Positions 24,862 through 32,975 of a DNA stretch of 33,677 bases are shown piece by piece. The translations under genes and the position numbers were made by a program. Source of the DNA: Deltaproteobacteria bacterium (GTDB taxonomy: Bacteria > Desulfobacterota > Desulfobacteria > Desulfobacterales > JAFDMD01); the NCBI GenBank assembly GCA_019306185.1, contig JAFDMD010000032.1, positions 1 to 33,677 of the forward strand, read 5' to 3'. The first letter of the stretch is position 1; each line of letters starts with the position of its first letter. The notes under the pieces are model-generated. The model worked only from the letters and a program-made list of their open reading frames with translations, did not search any database and had not been told where the DNA came from.

Positions 24862-25973
24862 TTCTTTTTTACGGTTATGGATAATCTCTCCAACAAATTT
24901 TTTAATTCCCGTATATTTCCGCGCCAAGAATGCTCTTGCATTAATTTAAGCGCTCCTTTTGTTATTCCTTTTATGGGAGATTTTGTTTTTTTTGCATATT
25001 CGTTTAAAAAAGACTCTGCAAGTAGAGGTATATCTTCGATTCTTTCTCTTAACGGAGGAACATTTATCGGCATTACGTTTAATCTATAATAAAGATCTTC
25101 TCTAAAGTCTCCGGACTTTATCTGTTGCAATAAGTCTTTATTTGTAGAGGCTATAACTCGGACATCTATATTTATCATTCTACCGCCGCCCGCTCTCGAA
25201 AATCTGCCTTCTTGAAGAACGCGCAATATTTTCCCCTGCGCTTCAAGACTCATATCCCCTATTTCGTCAAAAAATATAACGCTGTTATTCGCAAGCTCAA
25301 ATTTCCCTATTCTTTTGCCAAATGGACTTTTGCTTTCGGAGCCAAAAAGTTCTATATCCATATGCTCATTTGAAAGAGCCGCGCAATTTACGTCTATAAC
25401 CGACTTATCGCATCTGGAACTTAACAGATGTATAGAATGCGCCGTCAACTCTTTGCCGGTTCCGTTTTCTCCGGTTATAAGCGTATAAGCGTCCGTAGAA
25501 GCTACAATAGCTATCTCCTTTTTTAATTTTAACGCCGCCGCGCTATTCCCTGTTATAGAATGTTTCTCTATTGTTTTTTTTCGCAGGTATTTATTCTCTT
25601 CCTGAAGGCGTCTGAAATTAAGCGCGTTATTTATTGCCACTATTACTCTATCTATTGATAACGGTTTTTCTATAAAATCATATGCCCCGAGTTTTATAGC
25701 GGCTACTGCGGTATCTATTCTTCCGTGCCCCGTTATCATTATTACTTGTATATACGGATGTTTTTTTTTAATCTCTTTCAAGGTTTCCATGCCGTCTATT
25801 CCATGCATCCATATATCCAAAAGAACAAGATCGGGCGAGGTTTCTTCTATCGTTTTTAACGCTTCATAACCGTTTAGCGCCGTCATTATTTCAAAACCTT
25901 CATCCGCCAAAAGCCCGCCGAGAGTCTGACATATCGAAAATTCGTCGTCTACTATTAAGATTGTAGGAAACAT
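24825..25973 (-). CDS. NtrC/NtrX-like response regulator without GAFTGA and without HTH, 382 aa
   Basis: Residues 1-120 are a receiver domain (LIVDDE near 6-11, phosphoacceptor Asp in LLDIWM near 55, ITGHG near 82, IEKPLS near 104). Residues 140-370 are an AAA+ sigma54-type ATPase domain, with Walker A GENGTGKE and Walker B FFDEIGD. Two hallmarks are missing. First, ELFG is followed by SESKSPFGKR instead of the usual HEKGAFTGA, so the loop that contacts sigma54 is absent. Second, the protein ends at residue 382, where a Fis-type helix-turn-helix would start. AAGGA lies six bases before ATG 25973. No sensor kinase is adjacent. It may be a regulator that acts by protein contact, not a standard sigma54 activator. 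Confidence 0.85.
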   Translation of the reverse strand: MFPTILIVDDEFSICQTLGGLLADEGFEIMTALNGYEALKTIEETSPDLVLLDIWMHGIDGMETLKEIKKKHPYIQVIMITGHGRIDTAVAAIKLGAYDFIEKPLSIDRVIVAINNALNFRRLQEENKYLRKKTIEKHSITGNSAAALKLKKEIAIVASTDAYTLITGENGTGKELTAHSIHLLSSRCDKSVIDVNCAALSNEHMDIELFGSESKSPFGKRIGKFELANNSVIFFDEIGDMSLEAQGKILRVLQEGRFSRAGGGRMINIDVRVIASTNKDLLQQIKSGDFREDLYYRLNVMPINVPPLRERIEDIPLLAESFLNEYAKKTKSPIKGITKGALKLMQEHSWRGNIRELKNLLERLSITVKKNKICKADIPILQ

Positions 25974-26089
25974 CTGCTATCCTTTTCCTATTTAAATTTC
26001 ACTGTCTAAATTTGCAGTTTGCCCGTTTTCTGCATTATGCTCAAAATTTAATCATTATTTTTTGTTATTAAATTTTCTAATAGCGGGGT

Positions 26090-26323
26090 TTACTCCGAAA
26101 GTATTTTATTCAATTTGCTCTTTTCTTCCGCCGCCCTACGTTTTAAATATAATGTTATCAAATCGTTTCCATTTTGCTGCAATACAAAATATAAATTAAT
26201 TGACCCCGCAAATATCATCGCTAATGCAGTAACAATGGTTTCAATATGATAATGTTTATCAATCAATACTACCACGCCAATTATTAGAAGCAAACTGTTT
26301 GAAATAATGCCTAAAATTTTCAT
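26090..26323 (-). CDS. Small membrane protein of unknown function, 77 aa
   Basis: The protein has two membrane helices (about 3-20 and 28-48, with the second rich in Ala, Ile and Val) and a basic, charged C-terminus (KRRAAEEKSKLNKIL). I chose ATG 26323 because GGAGG lies nine bases upstream; a start 12 codons earlier has no such site. I do not recognise the family. It lies between sppA and the response regulator on the same strand, but 100 or more bases separate it from each. The good ribosome binding site and the clear membrane pattern support a real gene. Confidence 0.65.
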   Translation of the reverse strand: MKILGIISNSLLLIIGVVVLIDKHYHIETIVTALAMIFAGSINLYFVLQQNGNDLITLYLKRRAAEEKSKLNKILSE

Positions 26324-26381
26324 TATAAAAAACCTCCGTAACAATATTATTAACGCCATAAGGAATAACTACAAAAAAAAA

Positions 26382-26518
26382 TGTTTGATGTTATTTTACG
26401 AAGCGGCTCTTGTCGTTGATGAGACAATTTTTGACTGGCTTTTCGTCACACAACGCGGTCAAAAATCATAAACGACAAACAAAAAAGCGGAGCAAACAAA
26501 CGCAAACAAGAAGCCTTT
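26382..26518. repeat. Palindromic repeat family, copy C
   Basis: It shares GAAGCGGCTCTTGTC, CTGGCTTTTCGT and AAAAAAGCGGAGCAAACAAA with copy A. The stem TTGTCGTT/AACGACAA replaces TTGTTGTC/GACAACAA of copy A at the same place, and TTTTTGAC pairs with GTCAAAAA. It abuts the 3' end of sppA. Confidence 0.75.
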
Positions 26519-27435
26519 TACCTGACTCCGTTATACAAATAGCCGATATTTGAGCTCGTATCCGAAGATATAGAGGATATAAAGTTATTTTGTATCTGTT
26601 GCTTTATATCTTTTATAAAAGAAAATTTATCTTTATTATCGGCATAAACGGTTTCAATCGCGCCTTTTATGCCTCCTTTTTTTCCCGCCCATTCAACTGC
26701 GTCTTCAATGTTGCCGAGCTTATCGATAAGTTTAAGTCGTAAAGCCTCTTGCCCCGAATAAATTCTGCCGTCTGCTATTTCTTCCACTTTTAAACGTTCT
26801 ATGTTTCTTCCTTTTGCCACAGCGTCAATAAATTGCGAATGAATATTTTTTATAAAAGTTTCAAAAAATATTTTTTCTTTATCGGTCATTTCCCTATCCG
26901 GAGACCCAGCGTCTTTATACTCTCCGCTTTTTATAACGACAGGTTTTAAGCCTATTTTTTCCAAAAGCTTTTGAAAATTGGTATATCCTATAATAACCCC
27001 TATACTTCCGGTTATTGTTCCGGGATTTGCGATTATTCCCGTAGCTCCGGCGGCTATATAGTATCCTCCGAACGCCGCTATAGAAGCAAAGGAGGCTATA
27101 ACCGGCTTTTTATTTGCCGCTTTTTTAACCGCCGTATATATCTCCTGCGAAGCTCCTACTCCGCCTCCCGGAGAATCTATTCTTAAAACTATAGCTTTTA
27201 TTGAATTGTTATCTCTAAATATCTTTATATCTTCTATTATCCTATCGGAATCGTTTATTACTCCGTTTACTTCTATAACGCCTACTTTCTCTCCGGTTAT
27301 CTTTTTTAAGGGATCGGAATTGGTTATGCTTTTAACTGCAATTCCGATTATAAGAGATAGTGAGATGAAAAAAGCCGCGCTTACGGTTATAAACATAAGG
27401 ATGAAGAATAAAAAAGGATGTTTGTTAGAAAACAT
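26518..27435 (-). CDS. sppA: SppA-type signal peptide peptidase homologue, catalytic Ser replaced by Phe, 305 aa
   Basis: S49-family proteins cut leftover signal peptides in the membrane with a Ser-Lys dyad. The N-terminus has one membrane helix (about 8-34). DSPGGGVGAS (88-97) and GTITGSIGV (139-147) are typical. The general base is Lys174 in SGEYKDAGSP. The nucleophile should stand 52 residues before it, in AASGGYY; here the codon is TTC and the segment is AAFGGYY (Phe122). All other positions look intact, with no frameshift. The protein is either a non-catalytic member or the base is a sequencing error (a single change TCC to TTC would explain it). It sits downstream of rpsA in the same direction, separated by a palindrome. 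Confidence 0.88.
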   Translation of the reverse strand: MFSNKHPFLFFILMFITVSAAFFISLSLIIGIAVKSITNSDPLKKITGEKVGVIEVNGVINDSDRIIEDIKIFRDNNSIKAIVLRIDSPGGGVGASQEIYTAVKKAANKKPVIASFASIAAFGGYYIAAGATGIIANPGTITGSIGVIIGYTNFQKLLEKIGLKPVVIKSGEYKDAGSPDREMTDKEKIFFETFIKNIHSQFIDAVAKGRNIERLKVEEIADGRIYSGQEALRLKLIDKLGNIEDAVEWAGKKGGIKGAIETVYADNKDKFSFIKDIKQQIQNNFISSISSDTSSNIGYLYNGVR

Positions 27436-27506
27436 ATTTTAAAATGACCTGCAGCGTAAAATCGTATGATAAAGCAAAAACGCCGATTTTATATCCGGCA
27501 TTGTTG

Positions 27507-27550
27507 TTTCCCGTAGAAATTTTGTAATTTTACAAAATTTCTACGGGAAA
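27507..27550 (-). terminator. Perfect 20-bp palindrome between rpsA and sppA
   Basis: TTTCCCGTAGAAATTTTGTA (27507-27526), a four-base loop, and the exact complement (27531-27550). It lies ten bases after the rpsA stop. It lacks a T run, so it may be a partial terminator or an mRNA-stabilising hairpin. Confidence 0.6.
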
Positions 27551-27559
27551 TATTTATTT

Positions 27560-29308
27560 TTAAGAGTTAGATTTATTCATTTCGTCGGCAAAAGCCTGCC
27601 CGAGCGAAGAAGTATAGTTTGTTTTATTATTATCCATATGATAATTTTCCGGCGGTGCGGCGCCTTCTAATCCTACTCTTTTTATGGAAAGCCCTATGCG
27701 TCTTTCGTCGCTGTTTACATTCATAACTCTTGAGGTGATAGCGTCTCCGATATTATATAAACCTACCGGAGTGTTAATTTTTTCTTCGCTTATTTCGGAT
27801 ACATGTATTAAACCTTCTATTCCTTCTTCAAGCTCTACAAAAACTCCGAAATCGGTAACGTTTGTAATAACCCCTTCAATATCGTTTCCTACCCCGTAAC
27901 GCTCGCTAACGGTTGACCAAGGATCCGGAGTAAGCTGTTTAATACCAAGCGCAAACTTTTCGGTATTTTTATCTATATCCAAAACTATTGCCTGAACCGT
28001 ATCCCCTTTTTTATATATTTCGGACGGATGTTTTATCCTTTTTGTCCAAGAAATATCCGATATATGAACCAGCCCGTCTATCTCGTTATCTATTCCTATA
28101 AACACGCCGAAATCGGTTATATTTTTTATTTTACCTTCTATGGTTGTGCCTATGGGGAATGTCTGTTCTATAACTTCCCATGGATTTTCCGCAGCCTGTT
28201 TCAGACCTAAAGATATGCGTCTGTTTTTAACGTTCATATCAAGCACGACGCTTTCTACTATGTCGCCTACGGATACTATTTTCGAAGGATGTCTTATCTT
28301 TTTTGTCCAAGACATTTCAGAAACATGTATTAAGCCTTCCACCCCTTCTTCCAATTCTACAAAAGCGCCGTAATCTGTAAGGCTGATAACTTTTCCGGCA
28401 ACCTTTTCGCCTATTTTATATTTATCCTCGGCGCCTGTCCAAGGATCCGGCGTAAGCTGCTTTCTGCCTAAAGACACTCTTTTTTTATCCTCGTCTATAG
28501 CAAGTATTTTTACCTCCACCTCGTCTCCGATAGAAAATATTTCGGAAGGATGTTTAACTCTTCCCCAAGAAATATCGGTTATATGAAGAAGTCCGTCAAC
28601 CCCTCCGAGATCAATAAAAACGCCGTATTCGGTTATGTTTTTTATTAACCCCGAAACGTTTTTGCCCGCCTCTATGGAAGCAAGAGTTGCGTTTCTTGCG
28701 GCATCCCGCTCTCTTTCAAGAATAGAGCGCCTTGAAAGAACGATATTATTCCGTTTTTGACTATATTTTAATATTTCAAAATCAAAGGACTGCCCCACAA
28801 GTTTATCCGGATCGTGAACCGGATATATATCCGTTTGCGAGCCGGGTAAAAATGCCTGCACCCCTACGTCAACGGTAAAACCGCCTTTTACGCGGGTTGT
28901 AACAAGCCCGTTGATTGTTCCGGCGTCTTCATAAATCTTTTTGATTTCCTCCCATACCTTCACTTTTTCCGCTTTTTCTCTCGAAAGATTTACGATTTCA
29001 TGCTCGTCGTCCCACCAGTCAATCAATACCTCTACCGAATCGTCCCGAGCTATATTAATATTTCCTTGCTCGTCTGCAAATTCGTGTATAGGTATTTGCC
29101 CTTCGGATTTATAACCTATGTCAACCAAAACATAGTCTTTGCTGACGGTTACAACTTTTCCCGTTACAATTTCTCCTTCTCTGAAACGTTTAAAACTCTC
29201 TTCATACATGCTGTTTAAATACTCTTCACTTTCGGTATCCTGTATTTGAACGTCCGCATGTTCCATACTTACTGTTTGCGTTGTATCTTCGCTGATATCA
29301 TTTACCAT
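27560..29308 (-). CDS. rpsA: 30S ribosomal protein S1, six S1 domains, 582 aa
   Basis: Six OB-fold S1 repeats begin near residues 38, 125, 214, 300, 388 and 473; the last four share the pattern GxVxxxTDxGxFVxLexxxxGLIHxSexS. The protein helps the 30S subunit to bind and unfold mRNA. The N-terminal 35 residues are acidic and extended, and the last 30 are Asn/Ser-rich. The length and domain number fit the proteobacterial type. It starts at ATG 29308 with a GGGG/AAAGG-like purine stretch upstream. Its promoter must lie in 29309-29455, since a terminator separates it from cmk. Confidence 0.95.
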   Translation of the reverse strand: MVNDISEDTTQTVSMEHADVQIQDTESEEYLNSMYEESFKRFREGEIVTGKVVTVSKDYVLVDIGYKSEGQIPIHEFADEQGNINIARDDSVEVLIDWWDDEHEIVNLSREKAEKVKVWEEIKKIYEDAGTINGLVTTRVKGGFTVDVGVQAFLPGSQTDIYPVHDPDKLVGQSFDFEILKYSQKRNNIVLSRRSILERERDAARNATLASIEAGKNVSGLIKNITEYGVFIDLGGVDGLLHITDISWGRVKHPSEIFSIGDEVEVKILAIDEDKKRVSLGRKQLTPDPWTGAEDKYKIGEKVAGKVISLTDYGAFVELEEGVEGLIHVSEMSWTKKIRHPSKIVSVGDIVESVVLDMNVKNRRISLGLKQAAENPWEVIEQTFPIGTTIEGKIKNITDFGVFIGIDNEIDGLVHISDISWTKRIKHPSEIYKKGDTVQAIVLDIDKNTEKFALGIKQLTPDPWSTVSERYGVGNDIEGVITNVTDFGVFVELEEGIEGLIHVSEISEEKINTPVGLYNIGDAITSRVMNVNSDERRIGLSIKRVGLEGAAPPENYHMDNNKTNYTSSLGQAFADEMNKSNS

Positions 29309-29455
29309 AAAAAAAAATCCCCTTTAACCTATTTTAATATAACGCCGAATTAGCGTTAAACTCATTTTCTATATCAAAAAAAAAAAAAAAAACAACCAAA
29401 ATTTTTAAAAATCGGAAAAATATAATTTATAATGATCATTCTTATTATAAAAACC

Positions 29456-29491
29456 GCCTATTTTTTTCTATTTATAATGAAAAAAATAGGC
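29456..29491 (-). terminator. Intrinsic terminator of the cmk transcript
   Basis: GCCTATTTTTTTC (29456-29468) pairs perfectly with GAAAAAAATAGGC (29479-29491); read on the minus strand it is followed by GG and a T5 run. It lies between cmk and rpsA. Confidence 0.75.
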
Positions 29492-29533
29492 TCGTTTCTA
29501 AAATTTAGTTATATATAAATGTTTACTCCTATT

Positions 29534-30202
29534 TTATCGAAAAATAGAGGCAAGCATAAATTCGGTTGCCTGTTCTGCGCTTATTGCGGTGGAATCTATA
29601 ATGATTGCATCTTCCGCAGGCTTTAAAGGAGCGAGTTTGCGTTGACTGTCGTTTTGGTCTCTTTTAATTATTAGTTTTTTAATATCGTATAGACTTTGCT
29701 CCGAATCGTTTCCAAGCTGTTTATATCTTCTCGCCGCTCTTTCATCTACGGAAGCCTTTAAAAAAAATTTTATATCCGCATTAGGAAATACCACTGTTCC
29801 CATATCTCTGCCTTCAAAAACCGCCCGTTTTTTGCTTCCGAGATCTCTTTGAAGTTGCAAAAGAGCCTTTCGGACAAACGATTTTGCCGAAATTGCGGAG
29901 GCAAGCATCGAAATTTCTTCGGTTCTTATAAAAGGTTCGATATCTTTATTATCGGAAAAAAGATGTTGTTCTTCTCCGATATTTATAAATTTCAAGCTTA
30001 TATTTTCGCAGATTTTTTTTAAATTATTGTCGTCCGTCTCGGTTATATTTTTTTGACGGGCTTTGTAAGCTATTCCTCTGTATAATGCTCCGGTGTCGAT
30101 ATAATTATATCCGAGTTTTTTGGCAAGCGCTCGGCTTACGGTTGTTTTGCCCGCTCCGGCGGGTCCGTCTATTGTTATTAAAAGTTTTTTATTCGATTTC
30201 AT
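29534..30202 (-). CDS. cmk: Cytidylate kinase, 222 aa
   Basis: The enzyme phosphorylates CMP and dCMP with ATP. The P-loop is GPAGAGKTT (13-21), followed by YIDTGALYRGIAY, the CMP-binding region with FEGRDMGTVVFPNADIKFFL (about 128-147) and RRYKQLG. It has the length of the bacterial Cmk family. The ATG at 30202 lies 15 bases after the DUF169 gene stop, so the two are probably co-transcribed; cmk next to hisC and rpsA is a common order in Desulfobacterota. A terminator follows the gene. Confidence 0.95.
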   Translation of the reverse strand: MKSNKKLLITIDGPAGAGKTTVSRALAKKLGYNYIDTGALYRGIAYKARQKNITETDDNNLKKICENISLKFINIGEEQHLFSDNKDIEPFIRTEEISMLASAISAKSFVRKALLQLQRDLGSKKRAVFEGRDMGTVVFPNADIKFFLKASVDERAARRYKQLGNDSEQSLYDIKKLIIKRDQNDSQRKLAPLKPAEDAIIIDSTAISAEQATEFMLASIFR

Positions 30203-30217
30203 TGTTATTTGCTCGCG

Positions 30218-30934
30218 TTAAATTTTTTCCGCCCTTTCTCTCGCTTTTTTCAGTCTTTTCCAAAAAGGCTTATATAAAAAGCTATTTTCGTCTAATTCGC
30301 AAAGTTGTTGAAACATAGGCTTTGTAACCGTAAGGGCAAGTATAGATGGGGGCAAATACTGCCTCATTGCGATGTCCGTCGCGCCTATAATCGCTTGCGG
30401 AGCGTATAGACTTTCAAATAAAGCCGATAGTTGTCCGCAACCGGAACCAAACGGAGCGCTTACGGTACGAGTATTTATAGAAGCGTTATGATATTCGCAT
30501 GCGGTTATCAATAAACTTAACTGATCCGGATTAACAAAAAAGGTTACGGTTTTAAGATAATCGTACCGCTCCTTTTTTAACGGAGAAATAATAATATACT
30601 TATTTTCTTTTTTATAGGGATGATGATTGTCTAACCATTTATTCATTATAGCGGACGAACATTTAAGTCCTTCTGTTTCCGCAAGAAATTTTACAGATTC
30701 GTCGCGAGGCAAAGATTTAACTCCGCAAAGCCAGTAGCCCGCGCCCATACAAATAAATTTTTTTTCGGAAATAAGAAGGCTGTCTCCTTTTAACCAATTT
30801 TTATAACAAGCAAAAATGCAATGTTTCGGTTTGGCAAAAGGTTCGAAAACTTCCGCGTTCGGAACGTCGTAAAAACCTATAAGCGGCACGGATATTCCGG
30901 CTATCTTTAACAAATTATCCGCGTTTGGTTGCAT
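30218..30934 (-). CDS. DUF169-like protein, 238 aa
   Basis: The layout, with repeated cysteines (CIFACYKNW, GYWLCGVKSL, GLKCSSAIM, SGCGQLSAL) and a central hydrophobic core, fits the DUF169 family as I remember it (VGFYD or similar at the start, and PLKK-type middle). The function of DUF169 is not known; the cysteines could bind metal, but no canonical motif is visible. I chose ATG 30934 because GGGAG lies six bases upstream; an upstream start at 30973 has none. It lies between hisC (66 bases) and cmk (15 bases), probably in one transcript. Confidence 0.7.
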   Translation of the reverse strand: MQPNADNLLKIAGISVPLIGFYDVPNAEVFEPFAKPKHCIFACYKNWLKGDSLLISEKKFICMGAGYWLCGVKSLPRDESVKFLAETEGLKCSSAIMNKWLDNHHPYKKENKYIIISPLKKERYDYLKTVTFFVNPDQLSLLITACEYHNASINTRTVSAPFGSGCGQLSALFESLYAPQAIIGATDIAMRQYLPPSILALTVTKPMFQQLCELDENSFLYKPFWKRLKKARERAEKI

Positions 30935-31000
30935 GTTAATTCTCCCATTAAAAACGTTATTTAAAGCGAACATAAAAACTCTTTTATTTATTCCGCCTTT

Positions 31001-32083
31001 TTATAATACTTTTTTTAAAGCTTCCAAAAATTTTAAATTCTCTTCTCTTGTTCCTATGGTTACTCTGATTGCTTCCGGATAGCCATAGCTTTTCATAGAC
31101 CTTATAATAACCCCAAGCTTTAACATTTCTTTAAAAACTTTATCCGCATTTTTTTTAATATTGATAAATAAAAAATTTGCCTGCGTAGGAAGATATTCTA
31201 TTTTCATTTCGTTAAGTTTTTCGGATATAAAATCTATCTCTTTATGAGTAGATAGAACGGTTTTATTTAAAAAATCTTCATCATCCAAAGCTGCGGAAGC
31301 CGCCTCGCCTCCCAAAGAATTAACGTTAAAAGGCAAGCGGATTCTGTTTAACAAGGATGCAAGCTCTTCCGGCATTATCGAGTATCCTATTCTTAAACCG
31401 GCTAACCCGTAAGCTTTTGAAAATGTTCTTGTAACCGCTACAAAATAGCCCTTTTTTATATATGGAAGACCGTCTAATATATATATTTTATCCCGAACAA
31501 ACTCAATGTATGCTTCGTCTATTATTACAAGTATATTTTTCGGTATATCTTTTATAAAGTTTTCAAACTCCTTATCCGATATAATCGCTCCGGTTGGGTT
31601 GTTAGGGTTGGTAAGAAAAATTATTTTAGTAGCCGAAGTAATACTCTTTTTTATAGCCTCAATGTCTGTTTTAAAATTGTTAAGAGGAACAAATATTGAA
31701 GAGGCACCGGCGCTTTTTACTATTATATCGTACATTCCAAAGGAATGCGCAGACATTACCGCTTCGTCCTTTTCGGATAAAAGAACCTCCGCAAACATTT
31801 TTAATATTTCGTCCGAACCGTTTCCCAAAACTATATTTTCCGAAGAAACATTATATTTTTGCGCAATCTTTTCGGATAATCGGACTTGCTCCGGATATCT
31901 GTTTAAGGAAACCAAACTTTTTTTCAAAGCTTCAAGCGCTTTCGGAGACATTCCGATAGAACTTTCGTTTGACGCCAGTTTTACGACATTTTTTATTCCG
32001 TATTCTTTTTCAACCTCTTTAATAGGTTTTCCAGGAACATAAGGAGCTATTGATAATAGATTTTTTTTATATTCTATTTTCAT
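31001..32083 (-). CDS. hisC: Histidinol-phosphate aminotransferase, 360 aa
   Basis: A fold-type I PLP enzyme. The N-terminal YVPGKPIKEVEKEYGI and VKLASNESSIGMSP are typical of HisC, which transfers the amino group from glutamate to imidazole-acetol phosphate in histidine synthesis (some paralogues act on aromatic amino acids). TNPNNPTG (about 158-165) and the PLP lysine in FSKAYGLAGLRIGY (about 216-229) are intact, followed by RLPFNVNSL. ATG 32083 is preceded by AAGGAG. It leads a small minus-strand cluster hisC-DUF169-cmk. No other his genes are near. Confidence 0.93.
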   Translation of the reverse strand: MKIEYKKNLLSIAPYVPGKPIKEVEKEYGIKNVVKLASNESSIGMSPKALEALKKSLVSLNRYPEQVRLSEKIAQKYNVSSENIVLGNGSDEILKMFAEVLLSEKDEAVMSAHSFGMYDIIVKSAGASSIFVPLNNFKTDIEAIKKSITSATKIIFLTNPNNPTGAIISDKEFENFIKDIPKNILVIIDEAYIEFVRDKIYILDGLPYIKKGYFVAVTRTFSKAYGLAGLRIGYSIMPEELASLLNRIRLPFNVNSLGGEAASAALDDEDFLNKTVLSTHKEIDFISEKLNEMKIEYLPTQANFLFINIKKNADKVFKEMLKLGVIIRSMKSYGYPEAIRVTIGTREENLKFLEALKKVL

Positions 32084-32198
32084 AATGCCGCTCCTTTATA
32101 TAATCAGTATTAAAATTTAATCGCATTATCCGAAATAATTAAAAAATTTCTCGCTTCGCTTGATAGGACAGAAAAAAACTTTTTTGACCCGCCATAAT

Positions 32199-32286
32199 AA
32201 CAAATATTGTTTTTACTTGTCATTGCAACAAATATTATCTTTACTTGTCATTTCGACGAGCGTAGCAAGGAGAAATCCCTTAATTA
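32199..32286. repeat. 26-bp tandem duplication and copy of the dispersed ATTTCGACGA repeat
   Basis: A 26-base unit beginning AACAAATATT occurs at 32199-32224 and 32227-32252 with two differences. The second copy runs into GTCATTTCGACGAGCG, then AAGGAGAAATCCCTTAATTA (32248-32286), which recurs in the MITE-like element near 15644-15786. Confidence 0.8.
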
Positions 32287-32304
32287 CAAAAAAACTCATA
32301 ATTT

Positions 32305-32440
32305 TAGCGCATAACAAAGTAGTTTGTTCGTTGGCAAGGCGGATAATAGTTTTTAACCGGAGAAATACTACGAGTATTTCGAGGATTAAAAATTATTATT
32401 CAACGCCGCCAACGGGCAAACTGCGAAGTTATGCGTCAAA
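32305..32440. repeat. 136-bp long palindrome at the 3' end of korC
   Basis: The two arms start with TAGCGCATAAC and end with GTTATGCGTCA, and include GTTTGTTCGTTGGC facing GCCAACGGGCAAAC. The tip is GAAATACT-ACG-AGTATTTC, a perfect 8-bp stem. The arms match along nearly their full length with a few mismatches and G-U pairs. It begins right after the korC stop and may serve as a terminator. I remember similar sequences in other Desulfobacterota but cannot confirm this. Confidence 0.8.
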
Positions 32441-32441
32441 A

Positions 32442-32975
32442 TTATAAAGCCGCCTCTTTACCCTTATCAACCGCCGTCATATTTAACGGTATAAGCTTCG
32501 GTTTTTTAGAAAATTCTTTTTTAACGCATTCCCTAAATATATCAAAATCAACTATTTTACTTCTTGCTATAAATGAGGATAAAGCCACGATATTAGCGGC
32601 TCGAACATTCCCTATTTCCGAGGCTATCTCCGTAGTCCGAACGATTAATTCGTCAACATCCTCTCTGCCGGAGCGTATAGATATTAAAGATGCGTTTATT
32701 AAAATTACTCCGTTTGGTTTTACGATAGGAGCAAATTTTTCCAAAGAAGGACGATTCATAGCTACAAGATGAGCCGGATTTTTTATTATCGGCGATCCTA
32801 TAGGCTCGTCGCTTATTACTACGGTGCAATATGCGGTTCCGCCTCTCATTTCGGGTCCGTAAGAAGGAACCCACGCAACTTCAAGCCCCTGATCCATAGC
32901 GGTTTGAGCAAGTATTTTTCCGATAAGCAGTATTCCCTGCCCTCCGAAACCGGCAAACATTACTTCACTTTGCAT
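32442..32975 (-). CDS. korC: 2-oxoacid:ferredoxin oxidoreductase, gamma subunit, 177 aa
   Basis: The gamma domain motif GFGGQGILLIGKILAQTA (about 9-26) and the following PSYGPEMRGGTAYCTVVISD are diagnostic. This subunit binds part of the catalytic site in KorABCD (2-oxoglutarate) and related enzymes (branched-chain or pyruvate), which split 2-oxoacids with CoA and reduce ferredoxin. Motif MRGGTAYC favours the Kor type. The ATG at 32975 shares one base with the korB stop (TAATG) and has GGAGG eight bases upstream. Alpha and delta subunits would lie to the right of the window. Confidence 0.92.
   Translation of the reverse strand: MQSEVMFAGFGGQGILLIGKILAQTAMDQGLEVAWVPSYGPEMRGGTAYCTVVISDEPIGSPIIKNPAHLVAMNRPSLEKFAPIVKPNGVILINASLISIRSGREDVDELIVRTTEIASEIGNVRAANIVALSSFIARSKIVDFDIFRECVKKEFSKKPKLIPLNMTAVDKGKEAAL

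Noticed and set aside
31506-32042. A 178-aa open frame antisense to hisC
   Set aside because: It is a shadow of the hisC codon pattern; no family match and no start signals.
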